NCBI GenBank assembly: GCA_900548205.1
Contig: URJS01000091.1
Coordinates: 1-7,577, forward strand
Length of the DNA stretch: 7,577 nucleotides
Reading direction: 5' to 3'
From: an uncultured Roseburia sp.
GTDB lineage: Bacteria > Bacillota > Clostridia > Lachnospirales > Lachnospiraceae
The notes under the pieces are model-generated. The model did no database searches, was not told where the DNA came from, and worked only from the letters and a program-made list of their open reading frames with translations. Positions 1 to 7,381 of the stretch are shown piece after piece. Each line of letters starts with the position of its first letter. The first letter of the stretch is position 1. The translations under genes were made by a program, and so were the position numbers.

Positions 1-1934
1 GAAATCTGTTCGCTGACATCTGCCGCCGCAAAAATCCACTCAGCATTTGACACGCGGTAATCCTCAATAAACACCACCTTAAGCTTTCCGCCGATGCTGC
101 CGTCATTATTAATGACCTCCGCAACGCTGTTGATCAGCTTGATCGTCAATTTTGCATTCCGATAGCCGGCTGCAGCCTTTGCTCCAAAGATAAATGTCCT
201 CGGATAGAAATCCTTCTCCGGATGCTCTTTGATCTGGTTATACAGATACATTACATGAAGAATGTTCTTGAGCTCTCTCTTGTACTCGTGAAGTCTCTTC
301 ACCTGCACGTCAAAAATGGAGCGCGGATCGACCTCGATGCCGTTGTGTTCCTTGATATATTTTGCAAGGCGCACCTTATTACGGTATTTGATCTCCATAA
401 ATTCCTGTCTTGCCTGCGCATCCTTCGCATAAGGCGCAAGCGCCTCAAGACGGGAGAGCTCCGTGATCCATCCGTCTCCGATATGCCCGGTCACCCAGTC
501 TGCCAAAAGCGGGTTGCCATGCATTAAGAAACGTCTCTGTGTGATGCCGTTTGTCTTATTATGAAACTTCTGTGGGAACATCTCATAAAAATCACGAAGC
601 TGTTCCTTCTTTAAAATTTCTGTGTGCAGTCTTGCCACTCCGTTGACGGAATAACCGGCTGCAATCGCCAGATGCGCCATCTTGACCTGACCGTCACGCA
701 GGATTTCCATGCGTTCTACTTTTCCCTCATCTCCCGGAAACTGCTCTCTGATCTTAAAAACAAAACGGCGGTTGATTTCTTCCACAATCTGATAAATACG
801 CGGAAGCAGCCGGGAAAAAATTTCAATCGGCCATTTTTCCAATGCCTCTGCCATGATCGTGTGATTCGTATAAGCACAGGTCTTTGTCGTAATCTCCCAT
901 GCCTCATCCCAGCCTAAGCCTTCTTCATCCATGAGAATACGCATCAGTTCTGCCACCGCCACGGTCGGATGCGTATCGTTTAACTGGAACGCTACCTTCT
1001 CCGGCAGTCTGTGAATGTCGCTGTGGCTTTTCTTATAGCGGGCAAGCGCACGCTGCACACTTGCCGAAACAAAGAAATACTGCTGCTTTAAGCGCAGTTC
1101 CTTACCCGCCGTATGATTATCATTCGGGTAGAGCACCTCAACCAGATTTCTTGCAAGATTCTGCTGCTCGACCGCCTTCATGTAATCGCCCTTATCAAAG
1201 GAATCGAGTTCAAAGTCCTCCTTCGCCTCTGCATCCCAAATCATCAGAGAGTTTACCACATTGTTGCCATAACCGACAATCGGCATATCATAAGGAACGG
1301 CAAGCACCGACTGGTAGCCCTCGTGCACGAAGCGCAGACCGCCATCCGAACCTCCCTCCGTACGCACATGTCCTCCGAACTTTACTTCATAGGTGTATTC
1401 CGGTCTGCGCAGTTCAAACGGATAGCCGTTTTTTAACCAGTTATCCGGCATCTCAACCTGAAAGCCGTCCTGAATCGTCTGCTTAAACATTCCGTAACGG
1501 TAACGGATGCCGCAGCCATAGGCTGCGTATCCAAGTGTCGCCAGCGATTCCAGAAAACATGCCGCCAGACGCCCAAGACCCCCGTTGCCAAGCGCAGGAT
1601 CGGGTTCCTGATCCTCGATCACATCAAGGTTCAGCCCGATTTCCTCCAGCGCCTCCTTCACCTCCTGATATGCCTTTAAGTTGATCAGGTTATTGCCAAG
1701 CGCGCGTCCCATCAGAAATTCCATCGACATGTAATAGACGATTTTGGGATCCTGCTTCTCGTACGCCTGCTGTGTCGCCAGCCACCTGTCATTGATCTCA
1801 TCCTTGACTGCATAGGACACCGCCTGAAAAATCTCCTGCTGACTTGCCTCCTCCAGCGTCTTGCGATAGAGATTTTTGAGATTCTCCTTTATTTCCCGGA
1901 TAAACGCTTCCTTCTCAAACACCGTTTCTCTCAT
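1..1934 (-). CDS. glgP: Glycogen/starch (alpha-glucan) phosphorylase, partial, C-terminus beyond left edge
   Basis: GT35-family phosphorylase, a cytosolic PLP enzyme that releases glucose-1-phosphate from the non-reducing ends of glycogen or maltodextrin. Reading from 1934 gives 644 uninterrupted codons to the window edge. Visible family motifs are YYMSMEFLMGR (67-77), PDPALGNGGLGRLAACFLES (111-130), QLNDTHP (317-323), TNHT (356-359), KTNGITQRRF (459-468, usually MTNGITPRRW) and VKRLHEYKRELKN (545-557). The protein stops in view at the stretch ending VSEQI. The next block, with the PLP-binding lysine (EASGTGNMK), lies outside, so catalytic completeness cannot be judged. Family members are usually about 750-830 residues, so roughly 110-185 are missing. 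The start is fixed by the ATGA overlap with the ileS stop and by AAGGAGG ten bases upstream. No promoter or terminator separates it from ileS, so it should be co-transcribed and translationally coupled. The exact natural glucan is not determinable from sequence. Confidence 0.96.
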   Translation of the reverse strand, partial: MRETVFEKEAFIREIKENLKNLYRKTLEEASQQEIFQAVSYAVKDEINDRWLATQQAYEKQDPKIVYYMSMEFLMGRALGNNLINLKAYQEVKEALEEIGLNLDVIEDQEPDPALGNGGLGRLAACFLESLATLGYAAYGCGIRYRYGMFKQTIQDGFQVEMPDNWLKNGYPFELRRPEYTYEVKFGGHVRTEGGSDGGLRFVHEGYQSVLAVPYDMPIVGYGNNVVNSLMIWDAEAKEDFELDSFDKGDYMKAVEQQNLARNLVEVLYPNDNHTAGKELRLKQQYFFVSASVQRALARYKKSHSDIHRLPEKVAFQLNDTHPTVAVAELMRILMDEEGLGWDEAWEITTKTCAYTNHTIMAEALEKWPIEIFSRLLPRIYQIVEEINRRFVFKIREQFPGDEGKVERMEILRDGQVKMAHLAIAAGYSVNGVARLHTEILKKEQLRDFYEMFPQKFHNKTNGITQRRFLMHGNPLLADWVTGHIGDGWITELSRLEALAPYAKDAQARQEFMEIKYRNKVRLAKYIKEHNGIEVDPRSIFDVQVKRLHEYKRELKNILHVMYLYNQIKEHPEKDFYPRTFIFGAKAAAGYRNAKLTIKLINSVAEVINNDGSIGGKLKVVFIEDYRVSNAEWIFAAADVSEQI

Positions 1935-4900
1935 TTACCGGACGCCTCCTTTTTTACTCCCAGAAGGACATGCTCGCCGTTGATATTCCATTCCTTCCGA
2001 TAGATTTCCTCACACTCCGGCACTTCCCCTGTCAAGGCCTGCGCCAGCACCTCTTTTTGAATTGTCTCACCGTATTTATGAAAAATATCATTCAACTTTT
2101 CATTCGCCTCATAGAATACGGCAATCTGATCCATGACTTCAAACCCGGCTTCCTTGCGCATCGTCTGAAGCTTGCTCGTCAACTCACGGACAAAGCCTTC
2201 CTCGATCAGCTCCGGCGTAAGGTTTGTGTCAAGCACAACTGTCACCGTATTGTCACCCTCTGTGACATAGCCCTCTGTCTGCGCCATCGTAATCAGCAGA
2301 TCCTCCTCCGTAAGCTTTACTTCATCGCTCACAGACGGCAGGGCGAGCACGCCGTTTGCTTTTAACTCTGCCATTGCTGCATTTCCGTCAAGCTCTGCAA
2401 GCGCTTTTTGAATCTGCCCTAAGAACCTTCCGTATTTTGGTCCTACTGTGCGAAGCTGCGGCTTAAAGGTATAGCTGGTGTAACTGCTTACATCATCGGT
2501 GAAGCTTACCTTCTTCACGTTAAGCTCATCCTCAATGATCTCCGTAAAGAAATTTGAAAGCTCCATCGGCGCTTTCACAAACATATTTCCAATCGGCTGG
2601 CGGTTCTTGATATTTGCAGCGTTACGGCACGCACGTCCCATGACAACAATTTTAAGAACCTGATCCATATTTTTCTCTAGGTCCGCGTCAATATAAGCCT
2701 CGTTTGCCACCGGGAAATCGCACAGGTGAATGCTCTCCGGCGCTTTTGCATCGATCGAGCATACAAGATTCCGGTAAATATCCTCTGTCATAAACGGAAT
2801 CATCGGCGCGGCGCACTTACAGATCGTAACAAGGGCGGTGTAGAGCGTCATATAAGCATTCACCTTATCCTGCTCCATTCCCTTCGCCCAGAAACGCTCG
2901 CGGCTTCTTCTGACATACCAGTTGCTCATATCATCCACGAAATCATCCAGCGCCCTTGCTGCCTCCGGAATCCTGTAATTGCCCAGATCATAATCCACTT
3001 CTTTGATGACTGTATTCAGCTTTGAGAGCAGCCACTTATCCATGACGGAAAGCTTCTCATAATCAAGCGTATATTTTGCCGCATCAAATCCGTCGATATT
3101 CGCATAGAGCACGAAGAACGCATAGGTATTCCACAGCGTGCCCATAAACTTGCGCTGTCCCTCCTGCACGACTTTTCCGTGGAAACGGTTCGGCAGCCAC
3201 GGTGCGCTGTTAATGTAGAAATACCAGCGGATCGCATCTGCCCCGTACTTCTCCAACGCCTCAAACGGATCAACGGCATTTCCCTTGGACTTGCTCATTT
3301 TCTGCCCGTTCTCATCCTGCACATGACCAAGTACGATCACATTCTCATAAGGCGCTTTGTTAAACAGCAGCGTGGACTCCGCCATCAGGGAGTAGAACCA
3401 TCCTCTTGTCTGGTCGACCGCCTCGGAGATAAACTTCGCCGGGAACTGCTGCGCAAAAAGCTCCTGATTCTCAAACGGATAATGATGCTGCGCAAACGGC
3501 ATCGCACCGGAATCAAACCAGCAATCGATCACCTCTGGGACGCGCCGCATGGTCTTACCACAGTCCGGACAGGTAAAGGTCACTTCGTCAATATACGGGC
3601 GGTGCAGCTCCACCTTTGCATCATCTGGATTACCCGTTCTCTGTGCAAGCTCCGCGCGGCTTCCAATCGACTCCTGATGCCCGCAGTCCTCACACTCCCA
3701 GATATTTAACGGCGTTCCCCAGTAACGGTTACGGGAGATGCCCCAGTCCTGAATATTCTCCAGCCAGTCGCCAAAACGTCCCTTTCCGATCGACGCAGGA
3801 ATCCAGTTTACCGTATTATTGTTACGGATCAGATCGTCCTTCACCGCCGTCATCTTGACAAACCACGACTCTCTCGCATAGTAGATCAGCGGCGTATCGC
3901 AGCGCCAGCAATGCGGATAATCATGCTCAAACTTCGGCGCGTCAAAAAGCTTACCCTCCGCCTCTAAGTCCTTTAGGATCACAGGGTCTGCCTTCTTTAC
4001 AAAGATTCCCGCATAAGGCGTCTCCTTCGTCAACTCACCCTTGCCGTCTACAAACTGCACAAACGGAAGGTCATAATTTCTTCCGACCTGCGCATCGTCC
4101 TCACCAAATGCCGGCGCGATATGAACGATACCCGTACCGTCCGACATCGTAACATAACTGTCGCAGGTTACGAAATGCCCTTTCTTTTTCTGCTTTGCGG
4201 CTGCCTCTCCCGAACATGCAAACAGCGGCTCATACTCCTTATATTCCAAATCCCTTCCGGTACAGGTCTCTAAGATTTCATATGCCTTTTTTTCGCCCGC
4301 TTCGTTATCATCCTCTTTGCCGGCAAGCTTGCCGAGCACCTGATCAAGCAGCGCCTTTGCCATATAATAGGTGCATCCGTCTGCCGCCTTTACTTTACAG
4401 TAGGTCTCGTCGGGATTGACACAGAGCGCTACGTTTGACGGGAGCGTCCACGGGGTTGTCGTCCATGCCAGAAAATAAGCGTCCTCGCCCACAACTTTAA
4501 AACGGACAACCGCAGAGCGCTCCTTCACGCTCTTGTAGCCCTGCGCAACCTCCTGCGAGGAAAGCGGCGTTCCGCATCGCGGACAGTATGGTACGATCTT
4601 AAATCCCTTGTACAAAAGCTTCTTATCCCAAATCTGCTTTAACGCCCACCACTCAGACTCGATAAAATCATCATCATAGGTCACATAGGGGTCATCCATA
4701 TCTGCCCAGAAACCAACGGTCCCTGAGAAGTCCTCCCACATCCCCTTATATTTCCAAACAGATTCCTTGCATTTTCTGATGAACGGCTCCATGCCGTATT
4801 CTTCAATCTGCTCCTTACCGTTTAAGCCGAGCAGCTTCTCCACCTCAAGCTCTACCGGGAGTCCATGCGTATCCCAGCCCGCTTTGCGCGGCACATATTT

Positions 4901-5128
4901 GCCCTTCATCGTCTGGTATCTCGGAATCATATCCTTGATCACACGCGTCAAAACGTGACCGATGTGCGGCTTGCCGTTTGCCGTCGGCGGTCCGTCATAA
5001 AACGTATAGGTCTCCCCCTCCTTGCGGTTTTCCATGCTTTTGCGGAAGATGTCATTCTCCTCCCAAAATTTCTCCACCTGCTTTTCTCTGTCCACAAAAT
5101 TCAAATTTGCGTCTACCTTGTTGTACAT
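1931..5128 (-). CDS. ileS: Isoleucine--tRNA ligase, type 2
   Basis: Class I aminoacyl-tRNA synthetase that charges tRNA-Ile in the cytosol and edits misactivated valine. The chosen product is 1065 residues, usual for the long type 2 IleRS. The signature HIGH is at 55-58 and GWDTHGLPVE at 84-93; the Thr in this block, where type 1 enzymes have Cys, points to type 2. The inserted editing domain carries AWTTTPWTLPSN (221-232) and GTGIVHIAPAFGEDD (331-345). WFDSGAMPF is at 537-545 and KMSKS at 610-614. Cys pairs CPRC (182-185), CEDC (479-482) and CPDC (520-523) may bind zinc. The anticodon-binding helical domain starts near 690, followed by the type 2 C-terminal extension. The start at 5128 is preferred because GGAGG sits 5 bases upstream. 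An open frame continues in-phase to 5236, but that extension translates the repeat-like leader DNA and has no ribosome site. Expression should be governed by the T-box leader upstream. Confidence 0.98.
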   Translation of the reverse strand: MYNKVDANLNFVDREKQVEKFWEENDIFRKSMENRKEGETYTFYDGPPTANGKPHIGHVLTRVIKDMIPRYQTMKGKYVPRKAGWDTHGLPVELEVEKLLGLNGKEQIEEYGMEPFIRKCKESVWKYKGMWEDFSGTVGFWADMDDPYVTYDDDFIESEWWALKQIWDKKLLYKGFKIVPYCPRCGTPLSSQEVAQGYKSVKERSAVVRFKVVGEDAYFLAWTTTPWTLPSNVALCVNPDETYCKVKAADGCTYYMAKALLDQVLGKLAGKEDDNEAGEKKAYEILETCTGRDLEYKEYEPLFACSGEAAAKQKKKGHFVTCDSYVTMSDGTGIVHIAPAFGEDDAQVGRNYDLPFVQFVDGKGELTKETPYAGIFVKKADPVILKDLEAEGKLFDAPKFEHDYPHCWRCDTPLIYYARESWFVKMTAVKDDLIRNNNTVNWIPASIGKGRFGDWLENIQDWGISRNRYWGTPLNIWECEDCGHQESIGSRAELAQRTGNPDDAKVELHRPYIDEVTFTCPDCGKTMRRVPEVIDCWFDSGAMPFAQHHYPFENQELFAQQFPAKFISEAVDQTRGWFYSLMAESTLLFNKAPYENVIVLGHVQDENGQKMSKSKGNAVDPFEALEKYGADAIRWYFYINSAPWLPNRFHGKVVQEGQRKFMGTLWNTYAFFVLYANIDGFDAAKYTLDYEKLSVMDKWLLSKLNTVIKEVDYDLGNYRIPEAARALDDFVDDMSNWYVRRSRERFWAKGMEQDKVNAYMTLYTALVTICKCAAPMIPFMTEDIYRNLVCSIDAKAPESIHLCDFPVANEAYIDADLEKNMDQVLKIVVMGRACRNAANIKNRQPIGNMFVKAPMELSNFFTEIIEDELNVKKVSFTDDVSSYTSYTFKPQLRTVGPKYGRFLGQIQKALAELDGNAAMAELKANGVLALPSVSDEVKLTEEDLLITMAQTEGYVTEGDNTVTVVLDTNLTPELIEEGFVRELTSKLQTMRKEAGFEVMDQIAVFYEANEKLNDIFHKYGETIQKEVLAQALTGEVPECEEIYRKEWNINGEHVLLGVKKEASGK
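1945..1951 (-). promoter_or_regulatory. Shine-Dalgarno of glgP inside the ileS 3' end
   Basis: AAGGAGG lies 10 bases before the glgP ATG and inside the last codons of ileS. With the 4-nt ATGA overlap at 1931-1934 it fixes the glgP start and implies that ribosomes finishing ileS can begin or re-initiate on glgP. Confidence 0.85.
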
Positions 5129-5133
5129 GCCAG

Positions 5134-5138
5134 CCTCC
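5134..5138 (-). promoter_or_regulatory. Ribosome binding site that decides the ileS start
   Basis: GGAGG is 5 bases before the ATG at 5128. The next in-frame ATG upstream (5140) overlaps this GGAGG and has no purine-rich site of its own, so the shorter 1065-residue product is chosen. Confidence 0.8.
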
Positions 5139-5165
5139 ATAACTCTGATTAAATTTGGAAAATAT

Positions 5166-5310
5166 ATTTTTCTCTCATAGAAAAAAGTATCTCGCTTGCG
5201 AGATTCTGCGCCTGCGGCGGGCCGCAACTGCGACACAGTTCCATTCCACCACAGGGTGATCCCCCGGAGGGTTTTTCTTTATAGGGAACAAAGTTTCCTA
5301 TAAAGAAAAA
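5166..5310. repeat. Hairpin-rich palindromic element (MITE/REP-like) in the ileS leader
   Basis: A compact non-coding block made almost wholly of inverted repeats. On the minus strand, in order: a 14-bp stem (5297-5310 with 5272-5285, extended by AAC/GTT); a C/G-rich patch (CCCTCCGGGGG, 5261-5271); CACC/GGTG and AACTG/CAGTT small stems; GCGGC/GCCGC; a 7-bp stem ATCTCGC/GCGAGAT (5189-5204); and TTTTTCT/AGAAAAA (5167-5185). The outer ends are imperfect inverted repeats of each other (TTTTTCTTTATAG versus CTATGAGAGAAAAA). It lies between the T-box terminator and the ileS start and is not part of a normal T-box. No second copy is present in the window, so calling it a dispersed repeat is inference. 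It resembles intergenic repeats I associate with Lachnospiraceae genomes, but I could not check this. Confidence 0.55.
5181..5204 (-). terminator. Possible second intrinsic terminator-like hairpin before ileS
   Basis: ATCTCGC-AA-GCGAGAT forms a short stem with a tiny loop, followed within three bases by six T residues on the transcribed sense. This is terminator-like, but the stem is short and the T run can instead pair with AGAAAAA just downstream (5167-5173). It lies about 50 nt before the ileS start, so full termination here would silence ileS. A partial attenuator, an RNA-stability hairpin or just a piece of the repeat are equally plausible. Confidence 0.3.
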
Positions 5311-5345
5311 ACGGCTCTTATCCTGTAAATAGGACGAGAGCCGTT
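5306..5345 (-). terminator. T-box-controlled intrinsic terminator of ileS
   Basis: Stem AACGGCTCT (5337-5345) pairs with AGAGCCGTT (5310-5318). The upper stem is TCCT/AGGA around the loop ATTTAC, with a small internal mismatch between the two stems. A run of T residues follows directly. Its 5' arm overlaps the sequence needed for the antiterminator (TCG at 5335-5337 and CCTA at 5330-5333), the expected mutually exclusive switch. Confidence 0.9.
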
Positions 5346-5616
5346 GATCGTAACCACCTAAATACCATGTACGAGGACCTTCCCTCTTAGCTGCTGCAGC
5401 CAAATCACAGACGGCATAATCTGCCCTCAAAGAAAATCCTGATACCCGTTTCCTGTAACGCGGAAAAAACGTCAGCGCCTACTCTGCCGCGGCATTTCGG
5501 ACTGCAACTTAGAAGTGATATTCCCTGAGATGGTACTGATACCGGTTTCCACCCTCCCCGGCTCTCTGTCATGTTCCGCACATCAGGTACTGTCTTCATC
5601 ATCGTCTTTACAAACT
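5306..5616 (-). promoter_or_regulatory. T-box riboswitch, tRNA-Ile specific (AUC specifier)
   Basis: Cis-acting leader that senses the charging state of tRNA-Ile and lets ileS be transcribed when the tRNA is uncharged. Stem I is recognisable: GAAG (5594-5597) pairs with CTTC (5512-5515), CCTGA (5583-5587) pairs with TCAGG (5524-5528), and between them lies the specifier loop with AGTA on one side and GAA-T-ATC-A on the other. The specifier codon is ATC at 5517-5519, an Ile codon, followed by the usual purine. The T-box proper is TTTAGGTGGTTACG, with TGGT at 5353-5356 able to pair with the tRNA 3' ACCA end, the final T matching the A73 discriminator of tRNA-Ile. The antiterminator TAGG...CGA/TCG...CCTA competes with the terminator. 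The 5' limit is set by the predicted transcription start near 5615-5616. Confidence 0.93.
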
Positions 5617-5622
5617 ATTTTT

Positions 5623-5651
5623 AGTATATAGTTATCCACTACCCTTGTCAA
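5623..5651 (-). promoter_or_regulatory. Sigma-A promoter of the ileS-glgP operon
   Basis: TTGACA (5646-5651), an exact 17-base spacer, then TATACT (5623-5628). This is a perfect -35 with a five-of-six -10, and it predicts a start near 5615-5616, just ahead of T-box Stem I. It begins only 27 bases after the end of the preceding DHH gene. Confidence 0.9.
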
Positions 5652-5678
5652 GTGGTTTTGCGCGCTGCCCCACGGCAT

Positions 5679-6650
5679 TTACCGCCACTCTCCGATCACT
5701 GCAACAAACCGCTCCTTGATCTCATCCAAAAGGATAACCTCCTCTTTTTCATCTCCCGCAAACGTGACAAAGCCTCCTGCCATCTCGGCATGTCCGCCGC
5801 CGCTTCCAAGCCCCGCAAGCGCCTTGCTTACAATCTTACCGGCGTTCAATGACGGTTTTTCACTGCGCACCGACAGCTGTACGCCGCCTTCTCTTCTCGC
5901 GTAGACAACCGAAAAGGAGACCTCCTTTAGCGCAAGCATAAAATCAGAAATATTCGCGATCACCGGACAGCCTGCGCCCGCATCCGCAAAGCTGATATTA
6001 TCATATACCTCGATGCTCGCGATCGCCTTAGAATAAGCAACTAGATCTTCAAAGCAGAGATTGCTGTTCTCCAGCATGTGGATCGTATCATGATCACATA
6101 GATCATACATCCGGTAAGCCATTTCAAAATCAAGCTTTGATACGCCGCGAGACAGATTATGGGTATCAATACGTATCGCATAGGTGAGCGCCGTCGCTAC
6201 GCTCCGGCTCATCGGCACATCATTTTCAAAAAAATACTGTGCCATGATCGTTGCACACGCCCCGACCTCCGGTCTTATATCACTAAAACGATACGGATAT
6301 TTATCATTCTTCGGATGATGGTCGATGCAGATGATCTCATCGCCCGTCATATTGATAATGTTGGAATTTCCCTTCTGCGCGTCTACCAGAATCACCTCAT
6401 CCTCGTCTGTCAGCCGCGACTCCAAATCCTCAATATGCAGAAATTCCAGCCGCAACAGCTCCTGCAGCTTTTCGGTGCTGTAACGGTCAATTTTTCCCTT
6501 GTAGCAGATTGTCGATGAAATACCGCGTGCCTGCAATAAATTTTGCATTGCATACGCGCTTGCGATCGCATCCGGATCCGGGAAATTGTGTGTCTGTATA
6601 TAGACATGCTCTTTGTGAATCTCCCGCAAAAGTTCCTCTAATTTTGTCAT
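5679..6650 (-). CDS. DHH/DHHA1 family phosphoesterase (NrnA-like)
   Basis: A 323-residue cytosolic metallo-phosphoesterase of the DHH superfamily, the same length class as bacterial NrnA (oligoribonuclease/pAp phosphatase). The N-terminal catalytic domain shows motif I HNFPDPDA (21-28; metal ligands H21, D25, D27), motif II LVDAQ (D90), motif III IDHHP (D110, H111, H112) and motif IV RIDT (D162). The C-terminal DHHA1 substrate domain has GSGGGHAEMAGG (282-293). All key residues are present, so it should be active. It follows the HAD gene by 16 bases and is probably co-transcribed from the promoter at 7382-7410. The ribosome site is modest (GAGG 12 bases upstream, or GAG close to the ATG). Substrate could be nano-RNA, pAp, a cyclic dinucleotide product or another phosphoester; the sequence alone does not decide, so no gene symbol is given. 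Confidence 0.93.
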   Translation of the reverse strand: MTKLEELLREIHKEHVYIQTHNFPDPDAIASAYAMQNLLQARGISSTICYKGKIDRYSTEKLQELLRLEFLHIEDLESRLTDEDEVILVDAQKGNSNIINMTGDEIICIDHHPKNDKYPYRFSDIRPEVGACATIMAQYFFENDVPMSRSVATALTYAIRIDTHNLSRGVSKLDFEMAYRMYDLCDHDTIHMLENSNLCFEDLVAYSKAIASIEVYDNISFADAGAGCPVIANISDFMLALKEVSFSVVYARREGGVQLSVRSEKPSLNAGKIVSKALAGLGSGGGHAEMAGGFVTFAGDEKEEVILLDEIKERFVAVIGEWR

Positions 6651-6666
6651 ACTCTAACTGTACCTC

Positions 6667-7314
6667 TTATCTTTGTGCGTACACCTCGTCCAGATTAAGC
6701 TCCAACAGCTCACAAAGCGAGTGAATTGCCGGAACGTCTGCCGCTATCCTTCCAAAGCCATATGCCGCATGGACAAAAGCGACACCCGCCTCACAGCTTG
6801 CCTCGTAATCTCCCTGAATATCCCCGACGTAAACCGCCTGCTCCAACTGATTGCGCTCAACTACAATTCGAATATTGTCTCCCTTCGGAAGCAGATTGTC
6901 ACCATAGCATTGCTTATCGTCAATCGCATCCCACAGCTTGTAATGGTCAAGAAACGCTTCGATATAACCGGTCTGGCAGTTGCTGACGATCGATACATGG
7001 TATCCGCGCTCCCGCAGACTCCCAAAGGTCTTGCGCACACCGTCGTACAGGATTCCTCCGTGTTCCCGCAGATATTCATTTTCCAGCCTGCAGCATTGAT
7101 CCAAAAGCTCCATACGCTCTTTTTTCGGCAATTCTCCAAACAAAATATCTGCCGCCACATCCATTGTCTTTCCCATGACGCTCTTAATGTCTGCCGTTTG
7201 AATCTCCTTTTTCAACAGACCGGATTCCTCTATCACAGACTTCCATGACTTTGCCACATTTTCGGCAGAATCCCATAGCGTTCCGTCCATGTCAAATATA
7301 ATTCCTTTTTTCAT
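6667..7314 (-). CDS. HAD superfamily (subfamily IA) phosphatase
   Basis: A 215-residue haloacid-dehalogenase-fold hydrolase, most like phosphoglycolate phosphatase or beta-phosphoglucomutase-type proteins. Motif I is DMDGT (8-12; nucleophile D8, acid/base D10), motif II is the serine of VSN (S111), motif III is K144 in LPKGD, and motif IV is GDIQGD (164-169; D165 and D169 for magnesium). The region of about 15-85 between motif I and the core fits a helical C1 cap, suggesting a small phosphorylated substrate. Start choice: the ATG at 7314 has GGAG 7 bases upstream. The ATG at 7320 is only one base from GGAG, and the open frame further up to 7428 would begin before the promoter, so neither is credible. 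It is the first gene of a unit with the DHH phosphoesterase, which suggests related dephosphorylation work. The substrate is unknown. Confidence 0.93.
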   Translation of the reverse strand: MKKGIIFDMDGTLWDSAENVAKSWKSVIEESGLLKKEIQTADIKSVMGKTMDVAADILFGELPKKERMELLDQCCRLENEYLREHGGILYDGVRKTFGSLRERGYHVSIVSNCQTGYIEAFLDHYKLWDAIDDKQCYGDNLLPKGDNIRIVVERNQLEQAVYVGDIQGDYEASCEAGVAFVHAAYGFGRIAADVPAIHSLCELLELNLDEVYAQR

Positions 7315-7348
7315 TCGCATGCTCCATTCTAAATCACGTCGTATTACC

Positions 7349-7371
7349 CGCTGTCGATTGCATGGACAGCG
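7349..7371 (-). other. Small hairpin in the HAD-gene 5' leader
   Basis: CGCTGTC (7365-7371) pairs perfectly with GACAGCG (7349-7355) around a 9-base loop. It would sit at the very 5' end of the transcript from the promoter at 7382-7410. No T run follows, so it is not a terminator. A 5' stabilising stem-loop is the simplest reading. Confidence 0.45.
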
Positions 7372-7381
7372 CTTCTTCTTT

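Noticed and set aside
1061..1486. Plus-strand open frames opposite glgP
   Set aside because: Rich in Pro, Ser and Arg and composed of the complement of conserved phosphorylase codons. No family likeness.
3179..3709. Plus-strand open frame of 176 codons opposite ileS
   Set aside because: Antisense shadow of a well-conserved gene. It shows no recognisable motif and a low-complexity mix of basic residues.
5129..5236. N-terminal extension of IleRS by 36 codons
   Set aside because: It translates the palindromic leader DNA, has no ribosome site, and does not look like an IleRS N-terminus. The ATG at 5128 with GGAGG is better.
5149..5602. Minus-strand open frames (93 and 65 codons) across the ileS leader, considered as leader peptides
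   Set aside because: They run through T-box stems and the repeat block with no ribosome site. The RNA structure explains the sequence better.
6673..7248. Plus-strand open frame of 191 codons opposite the HAD gene
   Set aside because: It lies exactly antisense to a gene whose catalytic motifs are all intact, and has no recognisable domain or convincing start signal.
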